From: Kiloniellales bacterium
GTDB taxonomy: Bacteria > Pseudomonadota > Alphaproteobacteria > Kiloniellales > JAKSDN01
Length of the DNA stretch: 64,000 bases
Direction: 5' to 3'
Assembly: GCA_030064845.1 (NCBI GenBank)
Contig: JASJEC010000007.1
Span: forward strand, 1 to 64,000
Shown: positions 8,919-18,740 of the stretch, in pieces
How positions within the stretch are numbered: the first letter of the stretch is position 1
Layout: every line of letters begins with the position of its first letter
The notes under the pieces: generated by a model
What the model was told of the DNA's origin: nothing
The model's database searches: none
What the model saw: only the letters and a program-made list of their open reading frames with translations
Position numbers and translations under genes: made by a program

Positions 8919-10849
8919 CACGCCGAGCGCGGCTCCACCAGCATCCGGCCCCGCATCTCCATGTGGAGCGCGTGGCAGAACCACTGGCAATAGAACCAAT
9001 GCACGCCCGGCCGGTCGGCAACGAAGGTGGCCGAGGCTGTCGCCTGCGGGCCAATCTCGAAGGCGATGCCGTAGTTGGCCAGGGTGAATCCGTGAGTCAG
9101 GTCGTCCACGTCATCGATGTTGGTGACGATGATCGTCACCTCGTCTCCCTGCTTGACCGTGAACTTCTCCAGGCTGAAGGACGGCGCCACGGAGTGCATG
9201 TAGACGCGGACCTTGTTGCCGTCCCGGATGACGTCGGCAGCGATTTCCAGGTCGATCCCGTCCTGCTCGGCCTGCTTTCGCGTCTCCTCCCAGATCGGGT
9301 CCTTGCGGTCCCAGATCGAGTTCGGGTTGACCACGTCGGCCCGCACGATGATGCAGTCGTGCGGCTCGGCGAAGGTGGGTCCGTCGTGGACCACCTTCAT
9401 CTCGTCGCCCGAGATGTCGATCAACTGCTCGTTCTCCGGCTTCAGGGGACCGACATTAAGGAAGCGGTCCTTGGAGAACTTGTTGAGCGACACCAGCCAC
9501 TTGCCGTCCGCCTCCTTGGTCTCGCCCATGGAGGTGTGGTTGTGGCCCGGCTGGTACTGGACATCGACCTTGTGGAGGATCGGGTCGACCGCCTCGCCCT
9601 TGAAGGCCCGGATCGCCTTCTCCATGCTCCACTTCGCCACCTGGCTGTCGAGGAACAGGGTCGTGTAGCAGTTGCCCTTGTTGTCGAAGGCCGTGTGGAG
9701 GGGTCCCAGTCCCAGTTCCGGCTCGGCCACGATGCAGCCGCGCGGCTCGATCCTGTCGGCGAAGACGTCGGGCAGCTTGGTCACGTCGATCACCGAGACC
9801 GTCGGCGACAGCTTGCCGTTGATCACGATGTGACGTCCGTCCGGCGCCGTGTTGCAGCCGTGCGGGCTGTTCGAGATCGGAATGTAGCGGGTGAAACGCG
9901 AGCCCTTCCGGCCGTCGAGCACGGGCACGCCGCTCATTTCCTGGAAGTCGCCCCTCGTCACCGCGGCCTCGATCGCCTTGATGTCGAAGACCACGGCCCA
10001 GTCCTGCTCGTTGGCGGTCATCTCGGCCAGGGTCACCCCCTCCTCGCCGTTGTAGCAGGTCGAGACGGCATAGAGGCCCTGGTAGTCGGCGTCGCAGTTG
10101 TCGAGATTGCCGTCGACAATGACCTGCCAGGCGACCTTCATGGTATCGCCGTCGATCGCCGTGAAGATCGCGTGGTACTTCTCCGGCTCGTCCAGGATCA
10201 TGCCGTCGTTGGGAATGGGAATCCTGTGCTCGCCGTTGGCGAAGACGTAGCCGGTGCGCGGGAATTTCTGCGGACGCATCCCGTGGATGTCGGAGGCGTT
10301 GGGGATCTCGATGATCTTGTCGCACTTCATCACGTCGCAGCGGATCCTGGCGACCCGGGTGTTGGCCTTGTCGTTGATGAAGACATAGCGCCCGTCATAG
10401 GTCCCGTCGGTGAAGGACATGTGCGGATGGTGGGCGTCGCCGTTGTGCCAGACGCCGCCGTGCGCGGCGAGGTACTCGCGGGTTTCGGGCAGAAGCCCCT
10501 CGGTCAGGATTCTGCGGCTCTCGTTGGTCTGACCCCAACCGGTCGCGCTGCAGCGATTGAACACGGGAATGCGCATCAGCTCCCGCATGGAGGGGAGCCC
10601 CAGGATGCGCACCTCGCCGCTCTGGCCGCTGCTCCAGAAGCCGTAGTACTCGTCGAGGTCGCCGGGCGCGACCGTGCCGCCCTCGGCCGCCTGCGCTGAC
10701 TTGATCCCGAAGGTGCCGCGTTCGGCCAGGGTGGTGACCCCGGTCGCGGCGGCCGCGCCGCTCAGGCCGGCCAGAGCCGCGACCTTGGTGGTACCACCCA
10801 GCAAGTCGCGGCGCGAAAACCCCTCTGTGCTTTTCTGCTTCTTCGGCAT
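8918..10849 (-). CDS. nosZ: NosZ, nitrous oxide reductase (Tat-exported, clade I type)
   Basis: This is the catalytic subunit that reduces N2O to N2 in the periplasm. I chose the ATG at 10849 (643 aa) because an AGGAGG lies 9 bases upstream; the two earlier in-frame starts lie in or before that site. A Tat signal (FSRRDLLGG plus hydrophobic core) is present, the clade I arrangement. The seven-bladed propeller contains the CuZ histidines in '[10 protein letters not shown]', 'HGMRP', 'NSPHG', 'PLHTAFD', 'GHNHTSMGE' and 'AEPHD'. The C-terminal cupredoxin domain has the CuA site '[12 protein letters not shown]' (Cys621, Cys625, His629, Met632). Every ligand I can place is intact. It is the second gene of the operon, 52 bp after nosR. 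Confidence 0.97.
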   Translation of the reverse strand: MPKKQKSTEGFSRRDLLGGTTKVAALAGLSGAAAATGVTTLAERGTFGIKSAQAAEGGTVAPGDLDEYYGFWSSGQSGEVRILGLPSMRELMRIPVFNRCSATGWGQTNESRRILTEGLLPETREYLAAHGGVWHNGDAHHPHMSFTDGTYDGRYVFINDKANTRVARIRCDVMKCDKIIEIPNASDIHGMRPQKFPRTGYVFANGEHRIPIPNDGMILDEPEKYHAIFTAIDGDTMKVAWQVIVDGNLDNCDADYQGLYAVSTCYNGEEGVTLAEMTANEQDWAVVFDIKAIEAAVTRGDFQEMSGVPVLDGRKGSRFTRYIPISNSPHGCNTAPDGRHIVINGKLSPTVSVIDVTKLPDVFADRIEPRGCIVAEPELGLGPLHTAFDNKGNCYTTLFLDSQVAKWSMEKAIRAFKGEAVDPILHKVDVQYQPGHNHTSMGETKEADGKWLVSLNKFSKDRFLNVGPLKPENEQLIDISGDEMKVVHDGPTFAEPHDCIIVRADVVNPNSIWDRKDPIWEETRKQAEQDGIDLEIAADVIRDGNKVRVYMHSVAPSFSLEKFTVKQGDEVTIIVTNIDDVDDLTHGFTLANYGIAFEIGPQATASATFVADRPGVHWFYCQWFCHALHMEMRGRMLVEPRSA

Positions 10850-10901
10850 GGTCCTCATCCTCCTTCTGGTTCGATTTCCGAAATTCACACTGACGCCAAA
10901 T

Positions 10902-13169
10902 TCAGTCGGCCATGAAGTCCGCCAAGGTCTTCGGCTCTTCCCCGATCTGCGCCTTCGGCCTGGTTAGGGACTTCGAAGCCAGCGCCTCCCGGCGCTCGCG
11001 CTTGAGCCGCCGCTGGATCATCACGGGGCAGCGGTGGTCGTCCTGGTAGAGCGTCTGGCAGTGCAGGCAGTAGAGGCACTCGTTGGGATTGATCTGTCCC
11101 TCGGGATGGATCGCCTGCACCATGCATTCGTTGCCGCAGCGTTGGCAGGGCGAGCCGCAGTCGCGATAGCGCTTCAGCCATTCGAACATGCGGATCCGGC
11201 CGGGAATCGCGAGGGCCGCGCCGAGCGGGCAGATATAGCGGCAGTAGAAGCGCTCGATGAACAGGCCGACGGCCAGTACCGCCACCGCGAAAAGGACATA
11301 GGGCCAGTCGCGGACGAACTTGAGAATGATCGCGGTCTTGAAGGGCTCGATCTCGGCCAGCTGCTCGGCCCAGGCGAGCGAGTAGAGCGAGATGCCGAAC
11401 AGGACCAGGAAGATCATGTACTTGGCCGGCCAGAGCCGTTCGTGAAGGCCCCAGGGCACGGGGATCTGCGGGATATGCAGCGCCTTGGCCGCGCGATTGA
11501 GCAGCTCCTGCAGCGCACCGAAGGGGCAGAGCCAGCCGCAGAAGGGACCGCGTCCCCAGAACAGCAGCCCGGCCGCCACCGAACACCAGAGGATGAAGAT
11601 CAGCGGCTCCATCAGGAAGTACTCCCAGCTGAAGTCCGTGATCAGCGCGTTGAAGAAGGTCATGACGTTGACCACGGAAAGCTGAGCGTTGGCGTAGAAC
11701 CCGATGCCGAAGAGGGTGATGACGAGAAAGCCGATCCGCACCCCGTCGGCCAGTCGCGGCCGCTTGGTCAGCCAGTTCTGGAAAAAGAAGATCACCGTCA
11801 GCACGGCCAGGCCGGCCAGCAGGAGCCCGATCTCGGGGGTCTTCTGGTGCCAGAGCCTTTGCCACAGCGGTTGGCCGTCCAGGCCCGCCAGAAACGGTTC
11901 GTCCGACTGCCCGGCGGCCGGGCCCGGCGCAGCGACCTCGACCTTGAAGTACTTGTCCGGCGGGTTGTAGCCCAGGTCGAAGGTCAGATAGGCCTTGGTG
12001 GTCGGTCCGGTCGCCCGTTGCACGAGCAGCTCGAGCCGCCAGGGCGCCGCCGGATCGAAGTCGAGGTCGGCGGGAATGCGAAACAGGTCGACTTCCTTGA
12101 GCGCCGGTGCCCCGGCGGCGGCGACCCGCCGAAGCCGCTTGTGATAGCGGTCGCGGAACCGGATCGAGCGGTCTCCTTGAATGATCTGAAAGCGGTCGAA
12201 GATGCCGCCGCGTACGTAGCCCGAGCCCTTGAAGGAGTAACGGCCGTCCGCCGCCAGCAGAACGGCCTGTTCGCCGGGCTTCAGCCGCTTCTCGAGGTTG
12301 CCGTATTCCGCCTGGCCAAGCAGGCTGCGGCCGATGGTCGGGATCGACACCAGGGCCGCATAGAGTTCGATATAGGCCTCATCGGGCGCCCCCGGCTCGG
12401 GCCTCTGCGCGGCGACGGGATCGCCGGAGTCCTCGAAGGCCCGGTTGATGTCGCCGACCGTCAGATGCAGCCGCCGCAGGGAACCGTCTCCCGTCAGGGT
12501 GGTCCAGTCCTCGAGGGTGCTGATACTCGGATCGAGGACCCGTTTCGGGCCCACGGCCTCCGCAGGCGTCGGCTTCAGCCCGCCCAGCCCGTAGGTTCGC
12601 GCTACCTTAATCGCGGAGCGCAGGATGCTGTCGTCGATCACCATGACCGTGACCGTCGCGCCGCTCACGATGTCGACGCGGTGCCCGGAGGGGTCCTTTA
12701 CGAAGTCGGCGACGTTCAGACCCACGTAGGTCTCCATGACGGCTTCGATCTTGCGCTCCGGTATGCCGATCAGGACGATGGGTTCGTGGTGCTCGGCGAG
12801 ACGGACGCCGCGGATCACGGCGTCCCGGTCGATGGCGACCAGGGCGTGGATCGGCTTTCCGGAGTAGCCGATCGCGCTCACGAAATCGGTATTCAGGAAC
12901 ACATAGCCGATCGTTTTGTTTGCCTTCCGCGCCTCGAGTACGGGAGGCGTTCCATCGATCGGATCAAGGCGTTCGGCCCCGGGGAAGAGCGCCGCGGGGT
13001 CCACTTTCCGAAGCAAGCGATCGAGATTGGCGCCGGCGGAGGCTGCCGCGGCGACGTTTGCGTGGACCAAGAGGGCCAAGACCAGCACAAGAGCCGCTCT
13101 GGCGAGGCTTGCGGCTGCTCCCCCGCCTTGTCGGCAATCCGGCGCGCTTGGGAGCTGGCTTCCGCTCAA
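10902..13169 (-). CDS. nosR: NosR, flavo-iron-sulfur membrane protein for N2O reduction
   Basis: The open frame extends to a TTG at 13256, but that TTG is the first half-site of an FNR-type palindrome, so it cannot sensibly be the start. A TTG at 13169, preceded by GAGGAAG, is the best candidate (755 aa). Order of parts: a signal segment ([17 protein letters not shown]), a periplasmic FMN-binding domain containing 'GATVTVMVI' (the Thr is the likely FMN attachment site), a long periplasmic stretch, several membrane helices, CxxxCP motifs 'CGWLCPFG' and 'CRYICPLG', and a cytoplasmic ferredoxin-like part '[13 protein letters not shown]' plus 'CLYCLHCQ' for two [4Fe-4S] clusters. NosR feeds electrons to NosZ and is needed for nos expression. 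First gene of the operon. Confidence 0.93.
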   Translation of the reverse strand: MSGSQLPSAPDCRQGGGAAASLARAALVLVLALLVHANVAAAASAGANLDRLLRKVDPAALFPGAERLDPIDGTPPVLEARKANKTIGYVFLNTDFVSAIGYSGKPIHALVAIDRDAVIRGVRLAEHHEPIVLIGIPERKIEAVMETYVGLNVADFVKDPSGHRVDIVSGATVTVMVIDDSILRSAIKVARTYGLGGLKPTPAEAVGPKRVLDPSISTLEDWTTLTGDGSLRRLHLTVGDINRAFEDSGDPVAAQRPEPGAPDEAYIELYAALVSIPTIGRSLLGQAEYGNLEKRLKPGEQAVLLAADGRYSFKGSGYVRGGIFDRFQIIQGDRSIRFRDRYHKRLRRVAAAGAPALKEVDLFRIPADLDFDPAAPWRLELLVQRATGPTTKAYLTFDLGYNPPDKYFKVEVAAPGPAAGQSDEPFLAGLDGQPLWQRLWHQKTPEIGLLLAGLAVLTVIFFFQNWLTKRPRLADGVRIGFLVITLFGIGFYANAQLSVVNVMTFFNALITDFSWEYFLMEPLIFILWCSVAAGLLFWGRGPFCGWLCPFGALQELLNRAAKALHIPQIPVPWGLHERLWPAKYMIFLVLFGISLYSLAWAEQLAEIEPFKTAIILKFVRDWPYVLFAVAVLAVGLFIERFYCRYICPLGAALAIPGRIRMFEWLKRYRDCGSPCQRCGNECMVQAIHPEGQINPNECLYCLHCQTLYQDDHRCPVMIQRRLKRERREALASKSLTRPKAQIGEEPKTLADFMAD

Positions 13170-13242
13170 GTTTCTTCCTCGCTCGCATATGGCCTTGGAG
13201 GACCGCGCCTTCGGAAGATCGGGCAAGCTCGAATGTACGTCC

Positions 13243-13256
13243 TTGATCGCTGTCAA
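13243..13256. promoter_or_regulatory. FNR/CRP-family binding site upstream of nosR
   Basis: TTGATCGCTGTCAA is a near-perfect palindrome, one base away from the FNR/Anr consensus TTGAT-N4-ATCAA. It lies 73 bp upstream of the proposed nosR start on one side and 40 bp upstream of the ferritin-like gene on the other. For nosR, a class II position (centre at -41.5) would put the transcript start near 13208 and leave a leader of about 40 bases with the GAGGAAG ribosome site. Low-oxygen or nitric-oxide control of nos operons by FNR, NnrR or Dnr proteins is well established; which of these acts here is inference. Confidence 0.7.
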
Positions 13257-13296
13257 TTATTTCGCGCTGCGGGACGTAGTAGAAAGCCAACCGAAA

Positions 13297-14241
13297 ATGC
13301 CACGCACCGGCGATATCTCTCTGGTTACCCTGCCTGCGCCTCGATCGGTCGAGGAGGCTGCGGCCATTGCCCTGACCGTGAACCGGGAGGCCGAACGGCG
13401 ATGTCTGGATTTGGCGCGCGAGCTTCGCCGTTATGGCTCGCCTGAGAACGCCAACTTGCTCGAGGGGCTCGCGCGGACCTATCAAGCGCGCGCCGACCAA
13501 CTGAAGAGACAGACCATGGTCGCGATGCGGCCTCGCGTCGTCATCGAGGGACTGGCGCCCTTCCTGCCAGAGATCTTCTCCGACGACGGTACAGCAGCTT
13601 GTGACGCGTTCAGCCTTACGCCCTATAGAATCTTTGCCGCTGCGGTCGCTTTGGCACAGTCTGGGTTCAAGCTCTACAGCTACCTCGCCGCGACCGCCGA
13701 CGAAGAGGTCCGCGACTTTGCCCAGCGCGTCGCCCTGGACGAGCTGTCACGCGCCGCGCGCCTGCGCATCAAGCGTCGCCAGGCCTTTCGCGCCGAGCGT
13801 CTGGAGCCGCATCCCGAGACACTTCCCGCCGCGGGCCTGGTCGAAACAGAAGGCGATCTTCTGGCGGCCGCCCTCGCCATCGAAAGCCGGATCGCCCAAC
13901 TGCTCTCGGCAGCCGCGGAAGATGAAGGCGGCCTTTCGTCGCTTTACCGCACAACCTGCCAGCGGGTCGAAGAATTGCGCCTTGCCGGGAGACAAGCTGG
14001 TCCGCCCAGCGCTCCCATGACGGAGAGATTGGCTGAACTTTTCCCTCGGGGACAGGAAGACGGCACTGCCGAGCAGAGGGCTGAGCTACCCGCGGGACGC
14101 CTCTATGCCGAATGCCAGCGGGCCTTCACTTTCTACGATGCCGTCACGAGCGCCGCGCCCAGCGAAGCCGGGTTGTTGCAGGCGCAGGATCTCAGCCGAG
14201 CGGCCTTGGAGCGTATCCAGGAAATTGGGTCGGCCCTCTGA
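13297..14241 (+). CDS. Ferritin/rubrerythrin-like helical protein divergent from nosR
   Basis: 314 aa from the ATG at 13297 (MPRTGDISL). Upstream codons of the frame overlap the nosR regulatory region and are Arg/Pro-rich. The protein is all helical. Two segments resemble a rubrerythrin-type ferritin-like fold: 'ALTVNREAERRCLDLARELRRYGSPENANLLEGLARTYQARADQL' and 'FAAAVALAQSGFKLYSYLAATADEEVRDFAQRVALDELSRAARL', each with Glu residues spaced as possible di-iron ligands. The second half ('DLLAAALAIESRIAQLLSAAAED...YRTTCQRVEELRL') has similar helices. There is no signal peptide. It shares the FNR-type site with nosR, so it may be expressed under low oxygen. A role in iron, peroxide or NO handling is inference only. 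Confidence 0.6.
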   Translation: MPRTGDISLVTLPAPRSVEEAAAIALTVNREAERRCLDLARELRRYGSPENANLLEGLARTYQARADQLKRQTMVAMRPRVVIEGLAPFLPEIFSDDGTAACDAFSLTPYRIFAAAVALAQSGFKLYSYLAATADEEVRDFAQRVALDELSRAARLRIKRRQAFRAERLEPHPETLPAAGLVETEGDLLAAALAIESRIAQLLSAAAEDEGGLSSLYRTTCQRVEELRLAGRQAGPPSAPMTERLAELFPRGQEDGTAEQRAELPAGRLYAECQRAFTFYDAVTSAAPSEAGLLQAQDLSRAALERIQEIGSAL

Positions 14242-14259
14242 GCCAGCTCCAGAGCCGCC

Positions 14260-15312
14260 TCAGACGCTCTTTGCTGCCTGGCAGAGGTTGCGCAGCTTGG
14301 TCATGGCCAGCTCGCGGCCGAGGAAACCCAGGCCGCAGTCGGGGGCGGCGATCAGTCGGTCGTGGTCGATGTGCTCGAGTGCGGCTTCAAGCCGGGCGCG
14401 AATCTCCTCGACGGGCTCGACCCGGCTCTTCGCGATCGCGACGACGCCCAGGATGATCCGGGTCTTCTCGAAGCGCTCGAGAAGCGCCAAATCGTTGTGG
14501 CGGTGCGCGTCCTCGAGAGAGACCACGTCGACCGCCGACTGGTCGACCGCCCGCGCCAGATCGAAGTAGGACTGGGGATCGGCCTTGGGATACTCGTCCT
14601 GGTCGATCTTGTTTGGATAGCCGCAGCACATGTGCATGACCCGGTTGACCCCGTCCGGCACGCCCGCGAAGCAGCGGTTCAGGTTCTCGATCCCGTAGTC
14701 GAGCGCCCTTCTCGGCTTGCGCGCGAAGACCGGCTCGTCGACCTGGATCCAGGTGCAGCCGGCGTCGGCCAGGGAGCGGATCTCCTCGTTGAGCGCCGCC
14801 GCCAGATCGGCGCCCAGCCGGGCGTCGTCCTTGTAGTGGAGATCGGCCGTGGTATCGGTGATCGTCATGGGGCCCGGCAGGGTGATCTTGACCGGCCGGT
14901 CGGTGAAGGACTGGGCGACCCGCCACTCCCGAGCGAGGAAGCGGTCCCGCGCGCTGACCGGCCTGACGATGCTGGGCAACTCGGCGCTATAGGCACCGTT
15001 GCGCAGTTCCCGCGAGGTCAGGGTCTCAAAGTCGATGCCGTCCAGATGGCGGCAGTGGTAGTGGATGTAGTTCTCACGCCGAACCTCGCCGTCGGTCGGG
15101 ATGTCAATGCCCGCCGCGACCTGATCCGCGATCACCGCCTGGGTGCCCCGGGCAAAGAGGGCCTCGGCTTCCTCGCCCATCTCGGCCAGGGCTTCCAGGT
15201 AACCCGCCGTGGGGGTCGCGGTGTCGGGCCCCGCTTCGACGACGAACCAGTCGGGCACCGGAATGAAGTCCGGCTTGGGATAGGCCCCGATCGTCGTTGT
15301 CAGCAGGGCCAT
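14260..15312 (-). CDS. MetE C-terminal-domain family methyltransferase
   Basis: 350 aa, starting at ATG 15312 (MALLTTTIGAYPKP). It corresponds to the catalytic C-terminal domain of cobalamin-independent methionine synthase, without the N-terminal half of full MetE. Zinc ligands fit the family: His and Cys in 'MHMCCGYPN', Glu in 'VVSLEDAHRHND', and Cys in 'IAAPDCGLGFL'. The folate-type TIM-barrel blocks 'PGPMTITDTTAD' and 'WIQVDEPVFARKP' are present. Single-domain members include methionine synthases using small methyl donors, and also unrelated thiol alkyltransferases. Its neighbours (a transaminase 23 bp upstream in the same operon, and a dimethylglycine dehydrogenase nearby) favour one-carbon or amino-acid metabolism. 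The exact substrate is not known. Confidence 0.8.
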   Translation of the reverse strand: MALLTTTIGAYPKPDFIPVPDWFVVEAGPDTATPTAGYLEALAEMGEEAEALFARGTQAVIADQVAAGIDIPTDGEVRRENYIHYHCRHLDGIDFETLTSRELRNGAYSAELPSIVRPVSARDRFLAREWRVAQSFTDRPVKITLPGPMTITDTTADLHYKDDARLGADLAAALNEEIRSLADAGCTWIQVDEPVFARKPRRALDYGIENLNRCFAGVPDGVNRVMHMCCGYPNKIDQDEYPKADPQSYFDLARAVDQSAVDVVSLEDAHRHNDLALLERFEKTRIILGVVAIAKSRVEPVEEIRARLEAALEHIDHDRLIAAPDCGLGFLGRELAMTKLRNLCQAAKSV

Positions 15313-15335
15313 GGCCCCGTCCCCATCGACCCCGT

Positions 15336-16655
15336 TCAGTACTTGGACAGGACCTTGCGCAGCTTGTCCTGCATCTCGTCGAGGTGCTTCTCCTCGACCA
15401 CCAGCGGCGGCGAGACGAGGGCGCAGTCGCCGGTCATCTTGACCATCAGCCCGGCGGCGTAGAAGTCCTGGATCGCCTGGGTGCCGCGGCGGCCCGGCGC
15501 GCCATCGGGCGCCAGGTCGATGCCGGCCAGCATGCCGTAGCCGCGGATATTCTTGACCACGGGGATGTCCTGAACCGAGAAGACCGCGTCGAGCAGCTTG
15601 GGTGCCATGGCCGCCGAGCGTTCGACCAGCCCCTCCTCCTCGTAGATCGTGAGCGCCGCGTGGGACGCGGCGGCGGCGACCGGGCAGCCCGAGTAGGTGT
15701 AGCCGTGGAACAGCTCGATAGTGTCCTTCGGCGCCGCCTCGGTGATGCCCTCGTAGACCTTCTCGTTGCACGCCACGGCGCCCATGGGGACCACGCCGTT
15801 GGTCAGCGCCTTGGCCATGGTGATGATGTCGGGCACGACGTCGAAGCTGTCCGATCCGAACTGCTTGCCGGTCCGCCCGAAGCCGCAGATCACCTCGTCG
15901 AAGATCAGCAGGATGCCGTGCTCGTCGCAGATCTCCCGGAGGCGCTTCAGGTAGCCCTTCGGCGGGACCAGGACGCCGGTCGAGCCGGCGATCGGCTCTA
16001 CGAGGCAGGCGGCGATCGAGTCGGCGCCGTGCAGCTCGACGAAGCGCTGCAGGTCCTCGGCCAGCTCCGCGCCGGTCTCCGGCTGGCCGCGCACCATGTG
16101 GTGTTCGGGCAGGTGGGTATGACGCAGGTGCAGGGTGCCCGGCAGACCGAGCCCGAAGGCCTTCTTGTTGTTGATCATGCCGGCGACGGAGAGGCCGCCG
16201 AAATTCACGCCGTGATAGGCGCGCTCGCGGCCGACGAAGCGCATGCGCTGCCCCTCGCCCCGCGCCTTGTGGTAGGCGAGCGCGATCTTCATCGCCGAAT
16301 CGACCGATTCCGAGCCGGAATTGGTGAAGAAGATATGGTCCAGGTCGCCCGGCGTCATGCGCGAGAGGCGCCGCGCCAGGGAGAAGGAGGCCGGATGGCC
16401 GAACTGGAATGGCGGCACGTAGTCCATCTCGAGCAGGGCCTTGTGGGCCGCGTCGGCGATCTCGGGGCGACCGTGGCCGGCCGCCACGCAGAACAGGCCG
16501 GCCGAGGCGTCGAGGATCTGCTCGCCGCGGTCGGTCGAGTAGTACATCCCCTTGGCGGACGAGATGATCCGCGGATCGGCCTTGAAATGCCGGTTCGCGG
16601 TGAACGGCATCCAGTGTTCCTCGAGGGAATTCGCGAGCTGTACGACGGTAGTCAT
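15336..16655 (-). CDS. Omega-amino-acid:pyruvate aminotransferase (class III)
   Basis: 439 aa from the ATG at 16655, which has a CAGGAAAAG ribosome site; an upstream in-frame start at 16760 adds a basic stretch with no family match. It is a class III PLP aminotransferase. 'FFTNSGSESVDSAMKIALAYH' binds the cofactor phosphate, 'LIFDEVICGFGRTGKQF' carries the PLP-ring Asp, and the Schiff-base Lys is in 'ITMAKALTNGVVPMG'. The opening 'HWMPFTANRHFKADPRI' and overall pattern are those of beta-alanine/omega-amino acid:pyruvate transaminases. Likely substrates are beta-alanine or similar amines. It lies just upstream of the MetE-like gene, probably in one transcript. Confidence 0.85.
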   Translation of the reverse strand: MTTVVQLANSLEEHWMPFTANRHFKADPRIISSAKGMYYSTDRGEQILDASAGLFCVAAGHGRPEIADAAHKALLEMDYVPPFQFGHPASFSLARRLSRMTPGDLDHIFFTNSGSESVDSAMKIALAYHKARGEGQRMRFVGRERAYHGVNFGGLSVAGMINNKKAFGLGLPGTLHLRHTHLPEHHMVRGQPETGAELAEDLQRFVELHGADSIAACLVEPIAGSTGVLVPPKGYLKRLREICDEHGILLIFDEVICGFGRTGKQFGSDSFDVVPDIITMAKALTNGVVPMGAVACNEKVYEGITEAAPKDTIELFHGYTYSGCPVAAAASHAALTIYEEEGLVERSAAMAPKLLDAVFSVQDIPVVKNIRGYGMLAGIDLAPDGAPGRRGTQAIQDFYAAGLMVKMTGDCALVSPPLVVEEKHLDEMQDKLRKVLSKY

Positions 16656-16859
16656 GGCGCACTTTTCCTGTTCTGAGGCCAGCCCTGCCCGGTCTATCGG
16701 GAGAAGGCGGGCGAAGTTCGATGGGATGCCGGTGCCGCGCCGCCGACGCATGGAAACCAATCGACGGCTGCCGGATTTGCACCCTTGGATGCCACTCTAA
16801 GAGCGAATGCGGAAGGCGGCTAGATCCAATTCAGCCGCAAGCGTGATGCCAGGGAGAAG

Positions 16860-18536
16860 CTAGATCTCCGGATTGTCCGGCCCAGCGTCCTCCGGCCGCG
16901 GTTTCTTGCGCAGCGCCTGGAGGTTGGGGATCTGAAAGCGCTTGCCTGACTGCGCCGCCACCGACGGGCAGACCTCCGCCTCACCCTCGCCCTCGCACTC
17001 CGTCTCGCGGTCATCCTCTGCCGCGGCTTCGGAAGATTCCGGAAGGATCTCCAGGTCGAAGGGGATTTCCGCCGTCTCGGCTTCATCCTCGGGCGCCTCG
17101 TCGCCATCGGCGGCGGCGTTGGTGCGCTCGCTGATCGATCCCAGCATGCCGGTGATCTGCTGGCCGGCCGCATTGATGTCCTTGGCATAGGCGACATACT
17201 GCTCGCTGCCCAGGGGACCCAGGAGCTCATCCTTGAGGATCTCCGAGAAGCCGACGACGGCGTTGAGCGGCGTCCTCAGGCCATAGCTGATCTTGGACAG
17301 CCACTCCTCGTCGGTCGTTATGCCGGCGGCGATCCGCTTGAACGAGCGGTCGAGGGCGGCGAAGAGCTCCTCCGCCTCGAAGGGCTTGGTCACATAGTCG
17401 TAGGCGCCGCCGCGCAGCGCCGCCACGATGGTGTCCTTGTCGGCGAGCGCGGTCAGCATGATGGGGATGACCTCGGGCCAGTGCTGGCGCAGCTCGGGGA
17501 CGAGATCCAGCCCGTTGCGGGCGCCGATCTGCACGTCGATCAGGACCACGTTAGGCTCGAAGCTGCGCAGCTTCCGAAGGGCTTCTTCGAAGGCCTGCGC
17601 CGTCTGCGTCTCGTAGCCGCGCGGCTCCAGCAGCTCACGGATGCCCTCGGCCATCTCCGGATCGTCTTCGACGATCAGCACGCGCCCTTCGCCGGCGTAG
17701 CTCGGCGGCTCGGGGGGCGGCGCCACTTCCGACGCGGTCGGCACCCGGAACACCTGTGGCGCGCCCGTCGGCGCGGCCTCTTCAGGCTCCTCGGCCGGCA
17801 CGAACTCCAGGACCCCGGACTCCTGTTCGAGGGCGAGCAGGAGCTTCCGCGGATCGAAGGGCTTGAACAGGATCCCGGTGATCCAGAGGTCCCGATAGGG
17901 TGCGGTGGTCTCGGCCCCGGGAAGCGGCGACCGGCCGACGATCGTCAGTGGCTTCGCGTAGCCCCGGTCGCGCATCTTGAGATAGACGCTCATGGCGGAG
18001 ACCACCGAGAGCCCCAGGTCGAGGACGACGTGGTGCTCGAAAACCCCCTCGATAAGGTCGAGCGCCTCCTGTTCGGACCTTGCGACCAGGGCCTCGCGGC
18101 CGTGCTTGCCCATGTATTCGCACAGCTGCTGGGCGAAATCCTCGCTGTCCGACGGCAGCAGCACGACCCCCTGGGGCTCGGCTCTCTCCAGTGCCTTGTC
18201 GAGGTACGGGTAGTCCAGCGGCAGGTGAAGCGTGCTCGCCTGGCCGTCGACCACGACCTCGGCCATAAGCTGCTCGACCGTCGATCCGGTCATGAGAATG
18301 GCTTCCATCTCGGGCCTGAGGCGCTGTATTTCGAGGAAGCTCTCGACCGTGCCCATGCCCGGCAGGCGAAGGTTGATCAGCGCGAAGTCGAAGCAGCGTT
18401 TCGCCAGCAGCTCACGCGCCTCGTCGGCGCGAAGGGCGAGCGCGACCTCGTGTCCGGCCATTTCGAGAACTTCGTACAGGCCCTCGGCGACATCGCGGTC
18501 GTCGACAACGACAAGTATTCTTCGCGATTTCGCCAT
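16860..18536 (-). CDS. Three-receiver regulator with a degenerate HisKA domain
   Basis: 558 aa, cytoplasmic. Three receiver-like domains run in series. REC1 (about 5-120) has Asn55 where the phosphoacceptor Asp should be. REC2 (about 122-245) has Asp173. REC3 (about 288-405) is canonical, with Asp334 and a Lys in 'YVTKPF'. Then comes a HisKA-like helix pair, 'WLSKISYGLRTPLNAVVGFSEIL', in which the phosphorylated His of the H-box is replaced by Tyr418. There is no ATPase domain. The last 90 residues are acidic and low in complexity, with a basic end. The protein cannot be an active kinase. It may act as a phosphate sink, scaffold or partner-binding module. It stands alone, with an AT-rich promoter region upstream (18540-18740). 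Confidence 0.8.
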   Translation of the reverse strand: MAKSRRILVVVDDRDVAEGLYEVLEMAGHEVALALRADEARELLAKRCFDFALINLRLPGMGTVESFLEIQRLRPEMEAILMTGSTVEQLMAEVVVDGQASTLHLPLDYPYLDKALERAEPQGVVLLPSDSEDFAQQLCEYMGKHGREALVARSEQEALDLIEGVFEHHVVLDLGLSVVSAMSVYLKMRDRGYAKPLTIVGRSPLPGAETTAPYRDLWITGILFKPFDPRKLLLALEQESGVLEFVPAEEPEEAAPTGAPQVFRVPTASEVAPPPEPPSYAGEGRVLIVEDDPEMAEGIRELLEPRGYETQTAQAFEEALRKLRSFEPNVVLIDVQIGARNGLDLVPELRQHWPEVIPIMLTALADKDTIVAALRGGAYDYVTKPFEAEELFAALDRSFKRIAAGITTDEEWLSKISYGLRTPLNAVVGFSEILKDELLGPLGSEQYVAYAKDINAAGQQITGMLGSISERTNAAADGDEAPEDEAETAEIPFDLEILPESSEAAAEDDRETECEGEGEAEVCPSVAAQSGKRFQIPNLQALRKKPRPEDAGPDNPEI

Positions 18537-18740
18537 CCGCTCTTGCCCCGCCGGACTAGGAATACAGGCCCCCTGCCCCGTCCGATCCTCAAACCATGCT
18601 ATTTCCGCACAGCCTTTTATTATTCGCCGAATCTTTAGTTAAATTGAATCGGCCTTTTAACCTTCACTGCATCTGAGAGCTTACTTAAAAGACCTTACGC
18701 ATGAATTAACGAATAAAACGCCGGCCCTTGGCGGTATCGC

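Noticed and set aside
11034-13445. 803-codon open frame antisense to nosR
   Set aside because: Shadow of nosR. In GC-rich DNA the opposite frame stays open; composition is Asp/Val/Gly/Arg-rich with no family match.
14260-16782. 840-codon frame that would fuse the MetE-like protein to a long N-terminus
   Set aside because: The upstream 490 codons are out of frame with the transaminase gene and Arg-rich. The MetE-like part has its own ATG at 15312.
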